Shown one piece after another: positions 25,342 through 33,241 of a stretch of 64,000 nt of DNA. Positions within the stretch are counted from its first letter, which is position 1, and each line of letters opens with the position of its first letter. The stretch is from Halostella limicola (GTDB lineage: Archaea; Halobacteriota; Halobacteria; Halobacteriales; Natronoarchaeaceae), in contig NZ_RCDI01000002.1 of NCBI RefSeq assembly GCF_003675875.1, positions 808,786-872,785 of the forward strand, read 5' to 3'. Under the pieces are notes generated by a model. That model saw nothing but the letters and a program-made list of their open reading frames with translations. It ran no database searches and had not been told where the DNA came from. The position numbers and the translations under genes are program-made.

Positions 25342-27390
25342 TCACCCGTCGACCGAGCGGTCGGCCGCCGGGAGGACGACGGCGTCGTCGACGGAGACGG
25401 TCGCGGTCCCGCCCTCGCGCTCGACGCCCACCGGTTCGCCCGCGAGGAGGTCGCGGTCGCCGACCGGTTCGTCGACGGTGACGGCGGCGCTCCCCTCGCC
25501 GAAGTTGAGGCAGACGACGACGTCCCCGGCGTCGTGCCGGCGGGCGAACGCGACCGCGTCGTCGGTGTCCGCCTCCCAGTCGACGGCGGCGAGGTCACCG
25601 GCTCTGAGGGCCGGCTCGTCGGCGCGCGTCCGGACGAGCCGGCGGTGGAAGCGCGTGAGGTCGTCGTCCCCCTCGGTCCACTGCATCGGCCCCCGGTACT
25701 CGGTCATCCCGCGCTCCTGCCCGTAGTAGATCATCGGACAGCCCGGGAGCGAGAAGACGGCGGCGGCGGCCGCCCGCAGGGCGTCCCGGTCGCACTCGTC
25801 GAGGTAGCGGTCCTCGTCGTGGTTCTCGACGTAGCGCATGTGCGCGGCGTCGGTCGGGAACCCGCGCTGTTCGTGCGCGCGAGCGGCGTCGAGCAGCGAT
25901 CCGGCCGGGGCGTCGCCCGAGCCGATGTCCCGCAGCTGGCCGTACAGGGTGGTGTCGTAGTGGACGTCGAACTCCAGTTCGTGGAAGTCCGGGTCGCGCG
26001 GCACCGTCTCGTCGAGCAGGAGGAACTCGTCGTCGACCGCGCGGACGCGGTCTCGGACCTCCTTCCAGAAGCCGTGGGGGACGCCCCACGCCACGTCGCA
26101 GCGGAAGCCGTCGACGACGGGTGCCCACTCCTCGACCACGTCGAGGAGGAACTCCCGGACCGCCGGCGAGTCAAAGTTGAAGTTGGGGATGCGGTTCCAG
26201 TTGAAGTAGTACTCCGGTTCGCCGTCCTCCCAGACGTACCAGTCGCGGTACTCGTCGACGCCGGCGGCGCTCATCTGGTGGGCCGGGTGCTGGCGGCTGG
26301 AGTGGTTGATGACGAGGTCGAAGACGACGCGGATGCCGTCCTCGTGGCAGCGCTCGACGAACGACTCGAACTCCGCCCGCGACCCGAGGTCGTCGTCGGT
26401 GTCGAAGTAGTCGGTGATGTGGTAGCCGTGCCGGCGCATGCTGTCGAGGACCGGCGTCAGCCACACCACGTCGACGCCGAGCCACGAGAGATAGTCGACG
26501 CGGCGCTCCAGTTCCGCGAAGGTGGTGTCGGCCCCGCCCGCGAACTCGCGGGTGAATATCTCGTAGATGGTCGCCGATTCGGCCCACTCCGGCGGCTCGT
26601 TGAGGCGGGTGACGCGCCCGTCGTCCGCGACGCTGACGGCGTCGGCCACGCCGTGGCGCTCGCCGACGGGGACGGCGTGGACTCGAACGGCGTCGTCGAC
26701 CGCGCTCAGGTCGAAGCGCGCCTCCCGTCCCTCGACCGAGAGGTCGTCGGTGAGCGTCCCGCGGTCGCGGTCGTCGACGTAGAACTCGACGTCGACGTCC
26801 CCGTCCGTCAGGTCGTCCTCGGGCGGCGCGAACGTCTCCGCGGAGACGACGACCTCGCCGTCCTCGACCGCCGCGTCGAGTCGGACGCGGGGGCGGCCGG
26901 GGCCCTCGACGGTGCAGTCGGCGGTGGCGGTGGCCTCGAAGTCGTCGCCGACGACGAATATCGCGGAGTGATCGCCGGGTTCGAGCGGTCGCTCGTGGAC
27001 GTACGCGTCGCCCTCGACGCGGGGGGCGTCGACCCCCAGCGTGTAGTCGTTGAACGGCCCGATCACGGAGACGTCGTCGCGGTCGTGGTCCGGGAGTTCG
27101 TCGAGCGAGAGATCGAATCGGGCCGTCCGGCGCTCGTCGGGGAACGCGCGAACGGTGAGGTCGTGCGCGCCGTCGGGGGCGTCGAGGCGGAAGCGGTAGC
27201 GCCCCGGAACGTCGGGCTCGACGTGCTCGACGGGGGCCTCGCCGACCGTCACGTCGCTGTCGTCGGGCGCGTCGAGGACCGACCAGGCGAACGACGCGTC
27301 GGGGCCGGGCGATCTGGGGGCGAGTTCCACGTCCTCGCCCACTCTGACGAACCGCGGCGGACCGGGGTGGTGGTCGGCGTCGCCCGTCAT
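25342..27390 (-). CDS. Cytosolic glycoside hydrolase family 13 (alpha-amylase superfamily)
   Basis: A 682-residue enzyme acting on alpha-glucans. Residues 1-265 are beta-rich N-terminal modules; the catalytic barrel starts near ATIYEIFTREFAGG (273-286). GH13 regions are clear: DLVINHS (358-364), GFRCDVA with nucleophile Asp432, acid/base Glu461 in LLDETVP, and NHD with Asp525. The C-terminal beta domain ends at 682. There is no signal peptide, so it works in the cytoplasm on imported oligosaccharides. It overlaps malK by four bases (ATGA) and belongs to its operon. Exact specificity (amylase, neopullulanase or cyclomaltodextrinase) is open; the N-terminal module favours the last two. Confidence 0.88.
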   Translation of the reverse strand: MTGDADHHPGPPRFVRVGEDVELAPRSPGPDASFAWSVLDAPDDSDVTVGEAPVEHVEPDVPGRYRFRLDAPDGAHDLTVRAFPDERRTARFDLSLDELPDHDRDDVSVIGPFNDYTLGVDAPRVEGDAYVHERPLEPGDHSAIFVVGDDFEATATADCTVEGPGRPRVRLDAAVEDGEVVVSAETFAPPEDDLTDGDVDVEFYVDDRDRGTLTDDLSVEGREARFDLSAVDDAVRVHAVPVGERHGVADAVSVADDGRVTRLNEPPEWAESATIYEIFTREFAGGADTTFAELERRVDYLSWLGVDVVWLTPVLDSMRRHGYHITDYFDTDDDLGSRAEFESFVERCHEDGIRVVFDLVINHSSRQHPAHQMSAAGVDEYRDWYVWEDGEPEYYFNWNRIPNFNFDSPAVREFLLDVVEEWAPVVDGFRCDVAWGVPHGFWKEVRDRVRAVDDEFLLLDETVPRDPDFHELEFDVHYDTTLYGQLRDIGSGDAPAGSLLDAARAHEQRGFPTDAAHMRYVENHDEDRYLDECDRDALRAAAAAVFSLPGCPMIYYGQERGMTEYRGPMQWTEGDDDLTRFHRRLVRTRADEPALRAGDLAAVDWEADTDDAVAFARRHDAGDVVVCLNFGEGSAAVTVDEPVGDRDLLAGEPVGVEREGGTATVSVDDAVVLPAADRSVDG

Positions 27391-28526
27391 GGCGTCGGCG
27401 CGACGGGGGCCTCGGTCTCGCCGTCGTAGAAGATCGACTCGCCGGTGTCGGCGTCGAAGAGGTGGATCTTCGACTCGTCGAAGGTGACCGACACCGTCTC
27501 GCCGACGTCTGGCTCGACGTCGGCGTCGACGCGCGCGATGAAGTCGTCGCCGAGCGCGAGGTAGAGGTAGTTGTCGCTCCCGATGGGTTCGAGCACTTCG
27601 AGCGACGTGCGGACCGCGTCCTCGCGGCCGGGGTCCGCGGTCCGGACGTCCTCCGGCCGGATGCCGAGGACGAGCCGGTCGGCGTCGGTCCGGTCGGTGA
27701 CGCGCTCGGAGAGCGACGGCGAGAGCTCGTACGCGGCCCCGTCGTCGGTGCGCAGCGTGACCGACCGGCCGCTCCCCTCGACCGAGACGTCGAGGAAGTT
27801 CATGCTCGGCGAGCCGATGAAGCCGCCGACGAACTCGTTGACGGGGTCGTCGTAGACGGTCTTGGGGTCGCCGACCTGCTGGAGGCTCCCGTCGTTGAGG
27901 ATGACGATGCGGTCGCCCATCGTCATCGCCTCCTCCTGGTCGTGGGTGACGTAGACGGCCGTGATGTCGAGTTCGTTCTGCAGGCGCTGGATCTCGGTGC
28001 GCATGGAGGTCCGCAGCTTCGCGTCGAGGTTGCTGAGGGGCTCGTCGAAGAGGAACACGTCGGGCTCGCGGACGATGGCGCGGCCGAGCGCGACGCGCTG
28101 TTTCTGCCCGCCGGAGAGCTCGTCGGGCTTTTGCTCCAGCAGCTCCTCGATGTCCATCATCTCGGCGGTCTCCTCGACGCGCTCGCGGCGCTCGTCCTTG
28201 GTGAGGTCGGTGCTCATCCGGAGGCCGAACGCCATGTTCTGGAACACCGTCTTGTGCGGGTACAGCGCGTAGTTCTGGAACACCATCGCGATGTTCCGCG
28301 TGCGGGCGTGCTGCTCGGTCACGTCCTCGTCGGCGATGCGGATCCGCCCCCGCGTCGGCCGTTCGAGACCCGCGACCATACGCAGCGTCGTAGACTTCCC
28401 GCATCCGGAGGGACCGACCACGGTGACGAACTCGCCGTCCTCGACCGTCAGCGAGAGGTCGTCCACGGCGACGATACTGCCGTTGCCGAACTCTTTCGTT
28501 AGGCCGTCCAGTTCGAGAGTTGCCAT
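27387..28526 (-). CDS. malK: Sugar ABC transporter ATP-binding protein (MalK/UgpC family)
   Basis: ATPase of 379 residues that powers the sugar importer. Walker A is GPSGCGKST (38-46), signature LSGGQ (137-141), Walker B VFLFDEP (157-163), and the H-loop lies in YVTHDQEEAM. The C-terminal ~140 residues form the TOBE-type regulatory domain typical of MalK/UgpC. It is encoded divergently from the binding protein and permeases, and is followed with a four-base overlap by GH13. Together they make one sugar uptake system split over two transcripts. The specific sugar is not shown; maltooligosaccharides fit the GH13 partner. Confidence 0.92.
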   Translation of the reverse strand: MATLELDGLTKEFGNGSIVAVDDLSLTVEDGEFVTVVGPSGCGKSTTLRMVAGLERPTRGRIRIADEDVTEQHARTRNIAMVFQNYALYPHKTVFQNMAFGLRMSTDLTKDERRERVEETAEMMDIEELLEQKPDELSGGQKQRVALGRAIVREPDVFLFDEPLSNLDAKLRTSMRTEIQRLQNELDITAVYVTHDQEEAMTMGDRIVILNDGSLQQVGDPKTVYDDPVNEFVGGFIGSPSMNFLDVSVEGSGRSVTLRTDDGAAYELSPSLSERVTDRTDADRLVLGIRPEDVRTADPGREDAVRTSLEVLEPIGSDNYLYLALGDDFIARVDADVEPDVGETVSVTFDESKIHLFDADTGESIFYDGETEAPVAPTP

Positions 28527-28723
28527 TGTACTCTGTGGGTAGTTCCCACGGTATAATTCTTCCCCTATCGATAGGATTTATGATGCAATATTTCGTAGTA
28601 CTTCTATACCAGCCGGGATAACCCGCACTCGCACCCGTCCTACAGGGGTGAGGACGGTATTCCGATCGTCCCGTCTCCGTCGCCACGGTCCGGTTTCCCG
28701 GCCGCGATACTTATCACCCTCCG

Positions 28724-28739
28724 TACGTTTCTCCGAGTA
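28724..28739. promoter_or_regulatory. Candidate TrmB-type operator in the divergent sugar promoter
   Basis: TACG, seven bases, then GAGTA. The reported Halobacterium TrmB motif is TACT-N7-8-GAGTA, so this is a one-base miss. It lies about 70 bases before the binding-protein gene. Nearby TACT words at 28746-28749 and 28767-28770 may matter too. The match is weak by itself. Confidence 0.35.
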
Positions 28740-28807
28740 GCTGGTACTATCAGGAACGATCCCAAAGTACTAAATAAGTGAATACATACTTCATCACATA
28801 TTGACCC

Positions 28808-30019
28808 ATGAGAATGGATCGCAGAACCCTGCTGCAGGGAATGGCCGGTGCATCGACGCTGGGAATCGCGGGCTGCATGGACGTCATCAGCGGCAGTAGC
28901 GGTCCGAACGACGACGCGACGCTGTGGCATGCTCGCGCCGAGGGGCCGAAAGCCGAGTTCGAGGAGAACCTCGAGACGTACAACGAGGAAAACGACGTGA
29001 ATATCTCCGGGTCGCACATCGCCGATCTGGAGTCCAAGGTGACGAGCAACATCCCGGCCGGCGACGGGCCGGAGGCGTACCAGTGGGCACACGACTGGGT
29101 CGTCAAGTTCCACCAGCGCGGCGACCTGAGCGACCAGAGCGACCAGGTCGACGTCGACCTCGGTCAGTTCACGGACGCGGCCGCCAACGCCGTCCAGACG
29201 GACGGCGCGCTGGTCGGGCTCCCGGTGAACGCGGAGACCGTCGGGCTCGTGTACAACAAGGACATGGTCGACGAGCCGCCGGAGACGATCGAGGAGATGC
29301 AGTCGATCATGGACGAGTACCACGACCCGGACAACAACCAGTACGGTCTGAGCTACCCGGTCGACGGGTACTTCATCAGCGCGTGGGCGCACGCGTTCGG
29401 CGGCTACTACTACGACCAGGAGAACGACGAACTCGGGATCACGAACGACGAGACGATCGAGGGGTTCCAGTTCATCCTCGACGAGCTCATCCCGTACATG
29501 CCGTCCGACTACGAGTACGACCCGCAGGCGGCCGCGTTCGCCGACGGGAACGCGCCGTTCGCGATCAACGGCCCGTGGTTCCTCGGCACCGTCGCCGGCA
29601 ACGACTACGACGTCGGCGCGGCCCCGCTCCCGTCGCCGGAGGGCGGCGAGCCCAAGCCGTTCACGGGCATCAAGATGTGGTACTTCACCGCCCGCATGGA
29701 CGACGACGAAGAGCGCGCGGAGGCGGCGCGGAACTTCGTCGAGTGGTACGCCACTAACGAGGACATCGCGACCCAGCGCGCCGAGGAACAGGCGGCGATC
29801 CCCGTCCTCAAGAGCGTGGCCGACCGCGACGACCTGCCCGAGAACGTCCGGGGGTACGCCGCGGCCGTCGAACAGGGCCAGCGCATGCCTAACCACCCCC
29901 ACATGGACAAGGTCTGGGAACCCACCGAGAACGCGTTCAAGAGCGCGATCAACGGCGAGCAGGAGCTCGAGCCGGCGCTCGAAAACGCCGCGGAGACCAT
30001 CCGGGACGACTGGGAGTAG
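28808..30019 (+). CDS. Sugar ABC transporter substrate-binding lipoprotein
   Basis: A 403-residue extracellular binding protein. The twin-arginine signal MDRRTLLQG (Arg5-Arg6) leads to the lipobox LGIAGC with Cys23, so it is exported folded and anchored by lipid. The mature part has the bilobed maltose-binding pattern: EAYQWAHDW, LVGLPVNAETVGLVYNKD and FAINGPWFLGTVAGNDYDVG. It begins a three-gene transcript with the two permeases (two-base and ATGA junctions). The promoter region is AT-rich with a TAAATAAG just upstream. An ATG six bases later is an equally possible start. Ligand probably a maltooligosaccharide, by context. Confidence 0.92.
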   Translation: MRMDRRTLLQGMAGASTLGIAGCMDVISGSSGPNDDATLWHARAEGPKAEFEENLETYNEENDVNISGSHIADLESKVTSNIPAGDGPEAYQWAHDWVVKFHQRGDLSDQSDQVDVDLGQFTDAAANAVQTDGALVGLPVNAETVGLVYNKDMVDEPPETIEEMQSIMDEYHDPDNNQYGLSYPVDGYFISAWAHAFGGYYYDQENDELGITNDETIEGFQFILDELIPYMPSDYEYDPQAAAFADGNAPFAINGPWFLGTVAGNDYDVGAAPLPSPEGGEPKPFTGIKMWYFTARMDDDEERAEAARNFVEWYATNEDIATQRAEEQAAIPVLKSVADRDDLPENVRGYAAAVEQGQRMPNHPHMDKVWEPTENAFKSAINGEQELEPALENAAETIRDDWE

Positions 30020-30021
30020 CG

Positions 30022-31176
30022 ATGTCCGCTGACTCCGAAGCATCGAGCAGCGCCGGCGGCGGAGCCCGGCGTAAAGTCAACCGGATGCTCGACACGGCGG
30101 GGACGCATTTCCCGTTCGACAGTGGCGACGCCTGGTTCCTGCTCGTGGCGCCGGGACTGCTGCTTTTCTCACTGTTCATGGTGTACCCGGTCGCGTACCT
30201 GATCTACCTGTCGTTCACCAACGCGCGGCCGCGGAACATGTTCAGCGGCGACGAGCAGTTCGTCGGCGGTCCCGAAGTGCTCGGCGTCACCCTGCCACTG
30301 GAGAACTACACGCAACTGTTCGCGACCGGTCCCGTGCTCCGGGCCGACGTGCCCCTCTGGCAGGTGTGGGACGTCGTTCGCTGGAGCAACTTCAACGCGG
30401 AGTTCTGGAACTCCTTCGGGATCACCTGGCTGTGGGTCGCGACGAGCGTGACGCTGAAGCTGCTCGTCGGGATCACCATCGCGCTGGTGCTGACCCACGA
30501 ACTCGTCCGCGGGAAACGCGGCATGCGCGCGCTCGCCATCCTCCCGATGGGCCTCCCCAACATCTTCACCATCACGGTGTGGCGAGGGATCTTCAGCACG
30601 GCCAACTACGGGCTGGCGAACCAGTTCATCACCTACAGCGCCGAGAAGATCAACGCGGTCATCGGCGCGGTCAACGCCGTGTTCGGCGTCGTCGGCGTCG
30701 AAGTCGGGAAGCTGGCGGTGCAGGAGGTGTCATGGCTGACCGACCGCTGGATGGCGTTCGTCGCGTACAACGTCACGGAGGCGTGGCTCGCGTACCCGTT
30801 CATCGTCATCATCACGGTGAGCGCGCTCCAGGACGTGCCGAAGGAGCTCCACGAGGCGGCGAAAGTCGACGGCGCGGGCTTTCTGACCCGCTTCGTCCAC
30901 GTGACGCTGCCGTCGATCAAGCGCCCGGTGATGTTCGCGTCGATCCTGACCGCGGCGGCGTCGTTCCAGCAGTTCCTCATCCCGTTCGTCTTCAACGAGG
31001 GGGGTCCCGGCCGGAAGAACGAACTGCTCATCGTCTACGGCTACCGGCAGGCGTTTAGCAAGGACTTCTACGGCGAGGGGGCCGCGATCATGCTGACCGT
31101 CATCCTGACCATCGGCGTGTTCATGTGGATCAACGTGAAGAAAGGGAAGCTCGCCGAGGGGGTGGACTCGCAATGA
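30022..31176 (+). CDS. Sugar ABC transporter permease (MalF-like)
   Basis: A 384-residue membrane component with at least six helices, the first at about 36-58. The EAA loop that docks the ATPase is visible as ELHEAAKVDGAGFLTRF, followed by HVTLPSIKRPV. A long segment between helices (about 60-125) is larger than in most MalF/UgpA homologues, and so is the LANQFITYSAEKINAVIGA region. It is followed by the second permease with an ATGA overlap. Should form a heterodimer with it and be driven by the MalK protein encoded divergently. Confidence 0.9.
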   Translation: MSADSEASSSAGGGARRKVNRMLDTAGTHFPFDSGDAWFLLVAPGLLLFSLFMVYPVAYLIYLSFTNARPRNMFSGDEQFVGGPEVLGVTLPLENYTQLFATGPVLRADVPLWQVWDVVRWSNFNAEFWNSFGITWLWVATSVTLKLLVGITIALVLTHELVRGKRGMRALAILPMGLPNIFTITVWRGIFSTANYGLANQFITYSAEKINAVIGAVNAVFGVVGVEVGKLAVQEVSWLTDRWMAFVAYNVTEAWLAYPFIVIITVSALQDVPKELHEAAKVDGAGFLTRFVHVTLPSIKRPVMFASILTAAASFQQFLIPFVFNEGGPGRKNELLIVYGYRQAFSKDFYGEGAAIMLTVILTIGVFMWINVKKGKLAEGVDSQ

Positions 31177-32135
31177 GCCTCCTCGGTAACGTCGCGCGGA
31201 GCCTGAAGGAGGACGTCGTCAACGTCGCGACCGCGCCCGTTCGGGGGTACCGCCACGGGAAGTACGTGGTCCGGGGCCTTCGGAACGGGACGGTCCGGAA
31301 GCGCGACGTCGCCCGGAGCGCCGCGGCGACGCTCGGCGCGACGGCGATGATGGCGGTGCTCCTGTTCCCGGTGTACTACGTCACGACGGCGGCGTTCACG
31401 GGGAGCCAGACGCTCCAGAGCACGAACGGCGTCAGGCTGATCCCCTCGGACCCGACGATCGAGCCGTTCGTCTGGGTGATCCAGGAGTCGTCGTTCTTCG
31501 ACTACATGTACAACAGCATGTACGTCGCCACGTTCACGGTCCTGCTGTCGATGTCCGTCATCGTGCCGGCGGCGTACGCGCTCTCGCGGCGGGAGTTCCT
31601 CCTCCGCAAGAAGATCCTGTACGGCTACGTGCTGTTGACCCAGATCGGCGGCGGCCTCGGCATCGCGACGCTCATCGCGCTGTACGCGATGCTGTCGAAC
31701 GCCGGCCTCACCGACAACAAGTTCATCCTCGCGTGCTACTACGCCGCGACCGCGGTGCCGTTCAACACGTGGCTGCTGAAGACCTACATGGACGGCATCC
31801 CCGTCTCCTACGAGGAGGCGGCCGTCGTCGACGGCGCGCCGCCGTGGCGCGTCGTGCTGGAGGTCATCCTGCCGCTGTCGAAGGCGGGGCTGGCGACGGT
31901 GTTCATCTTCGCCTTCCTCGCCGGGTGGACGGAGTTCGTCATCGCCCAGCAGCTGCTCCGGGCGGGCAACTACACGCTGCCCGTCGGGCTGTACGCGCTG
32001 GTCGGCCGGTACTCCATCCCGTGGTCGCAGTTCGCGGCGTACGCGCTCATGTTCGCGTCGCCCATCGCGTTCATCTACCTGTTCGCGCAGCGCTACATCG
32101 AGGGCGGCCTGTCGTTCGGCGGGATGGAAGGGTAG
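31173..32135 (+). CDS. Sugar ABC transporter permease (MalG-like)
   Basis: A 320-residue permease. After a basic N-terminal ~48 residues, helices begin at about 50. The EAA loop reads SYEEAAVVDGAPPWRVVLE, with VILPLSKAGLATVF after it, and the protein ends IEGGLSFGGMEG (the GGVKG-type tail of MalG). The ATG at 31173 overlaps the previous stop, so the two permeases are translated together. It completes the importer with binding protein and MalK. Substrate by context, an oligosaccharide. Confidence 0.92.
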   Translation: MSLLGNVARSLKEDVVNVATAPVRGYRHGKYVVRGLRNGTVRKRDVARSAAATLGATAMMAVLLFPVYYVTTAAFTGSQTLQSTNGVRLIPSDPTIEPFVWVIQESSFFDYMYNSMYVATFTVLLSMSVIVPAAYALSRREFLLRKKILYGYVLLTQIGGGLGIATLIALYAMLSNAGLTDNKFILACYYAATAVPFNTWLLKTYMDGIPVSYEEAAVVDGAPPWRVVLEVILPLSKAGLATVFIFAFLAGWTEFVIAQQLLRAGNYTLPVGLYALVGRYSIPWSQFAAYALMFASPIAFIYLFAQRYIEGGLSFGGMEG

Positions 32136-32235
32136 CCGCGCGACCCCCGGATCTCCGTTTCCGCCCCTTTCGCCCGCTGTTTTGCCCGCATCGGACGCGG
32201 GTTTATACGTCCTCGCGACGTGAACTATACGATCT

Positions 32236-32508
32236 ATGCCAGACAACGTGTTCACGGAGCCGGACGATCCCGACGAGGAGTGGGTCGACGTGCGGATGTC
32301 GGACCCGCAGGAATCGGAGTGGGACGTCGACGCCGTGGTCGTCGGCGGACAGGTCGAGTACGTCGACCTCCGGATCCGACCGGAGCTCCTCGACGGGTTC
32401 GTCGGGTGCCTGCTCGACGACGTGAGCGAGGAGCGGGCCGAAGCGCTTCTGCGGACCGTCGCGGAGCGGCAGGGCGTCGACCTCGGGGAGCGGCCGGCCG
32501 ACGACTGA
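32236..32508 (+). CDS. Acidic protein, function unknown
   Basis: A 90-residue protein rich in Asp and Glu, starting MPDNVFTEPDDPDEEW. It shows alternating short hydrophobic strands (VDAVVVGGQVEYVDLRI) and a C-terminal helix ALLRTVAERQGVD. No family is recognised. A TATA-like TTTATACG lies about 30 bases before the ATG. It is downstream of the sugar permeases but separated by about 100 bases, so it is probably independent. Confidence 0.6.
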   Translation: MPDNVFTEPDDPDEEWVDVRMSDPQESEWDVDAVVVGGQVEYVDLRIRPELLDGFVGCLLDDVSEERAEALLRTVAERQGVDLGERPADD

Positions 32509-32597
32509 CACCGTCGGAGAGCCAGGAGGTGGTTCGTCACCCCGGAGCGTCGACTATCCCCAGAAGTCCCATCCGACGGCACGAGCCGCCGCGTCGG

Positions 32598-33059
32598 TCA
32601 GCGGTTCTCGCCCTGGTAGGACCCGTCGTACGTCCCGTCGTGGTTCGCCTCGGCGAACACCATCTGGGCGACCCGCGCGCCCCGCTCGATCTCGATCGCC
32701 CGGTGAACCTGGAGGAGCCCCTCGCCGCGGCCCTCGTAGCCGGCGTCCCAGACGGCCGTGTTCAGCATACATGAGTTCCGCAGCAGCGACGACCGCGGAT
32801 AGATGAACCCGACGTGGCCGTCGGGGATGCGGACCGTCTCGCCGTAGCGGACGACGTACGCGCCCGGGTCGAGCGCGTACGCGCCGTCGTCCGGCTCGAC
32901 CGCCGACCGCTCGCCGACGGTCTTCCCGTCGCGGCCGATGCGGCCGCGCTCGACCTGTTCGAAGACGGCCTCGACGGTGAGGTCGACGCCGTTGGGCTGG
33001 ACCTGTTCGGCGGTCGTCGGGTCGAGGTGCTCGGCGACGAAGGCTCCGGACCGGAACAT
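32598..33059 (-). CDS. dut: dUTP diphosphatase (archaeal, dCTP deaminase family)
   Basis: A 153-residue enzyme that removes dUTP by hydrolysis to dUMP, protecting DNA from uracil. The fold is the trimeric dCTP-deaminase/dUTPase type. Conserved pieces are VQPNGVDLT (19-27), FIYPRSSLLRNS (the phosphate-binding RSS loop) and WDAGYEGRGEG, with the glycine-rich turn before GARVAQMVFAEA. Haloarchaeal proteins of this exact layout are annotated dut. The MFRSG start at 33059 was chosen over an upstream ATG nine bases away. Deaminase activity cannot be excluded from sequence. Confidence 0.85.
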   Translation of the reverse strand: MFRSGAFVAEHLDPTTAEQVQPNGVDLTVEAVFEQVERGRIGRDGKTVGERSAVEPDDGAYALDPGAYVVRYGETVRIPDGHVGFIYPRSSLLRNSCMLNTAVWDAGYEGRGEGLLQVHRAIEIERGARVAQMVFAEANHDGTYDGSYQGENR

Positions 33060-33208
33060 AGGCACCACACGCGCCCAGCAGATACAAAACAGTCACGTTT
33101 TTCCGCGGGCGGGAACTGATCATTCGAAAGATATCCTCGGGTCTCGACGCGAAAATTGCCACCACGGGGGCCGAAAGTACACGGAAGTATGCACGGAAAC
33201 TCGCGGGA

Positions 33209-33216
33209 TTTATATC
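33209..33216 (+). promoter_or_regulatory. TATA-like box of the aconitase gene
   Basis: TTTATATC, centred about 29 bases before the ATG at 33242, fitting a leaderless transcript for a highly expressed gene. Confidence 0.6.
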
Positions 33217-33241
33217 CGTGGAAAGACGATATCCGGCCGCT

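Noticed and set aside
25534-27429. A 631-codon frame opposite the GH13 gene
   Set aside because: Valine/arginine-rich antisense shadow; the GH13 frame has all catalytic regions.
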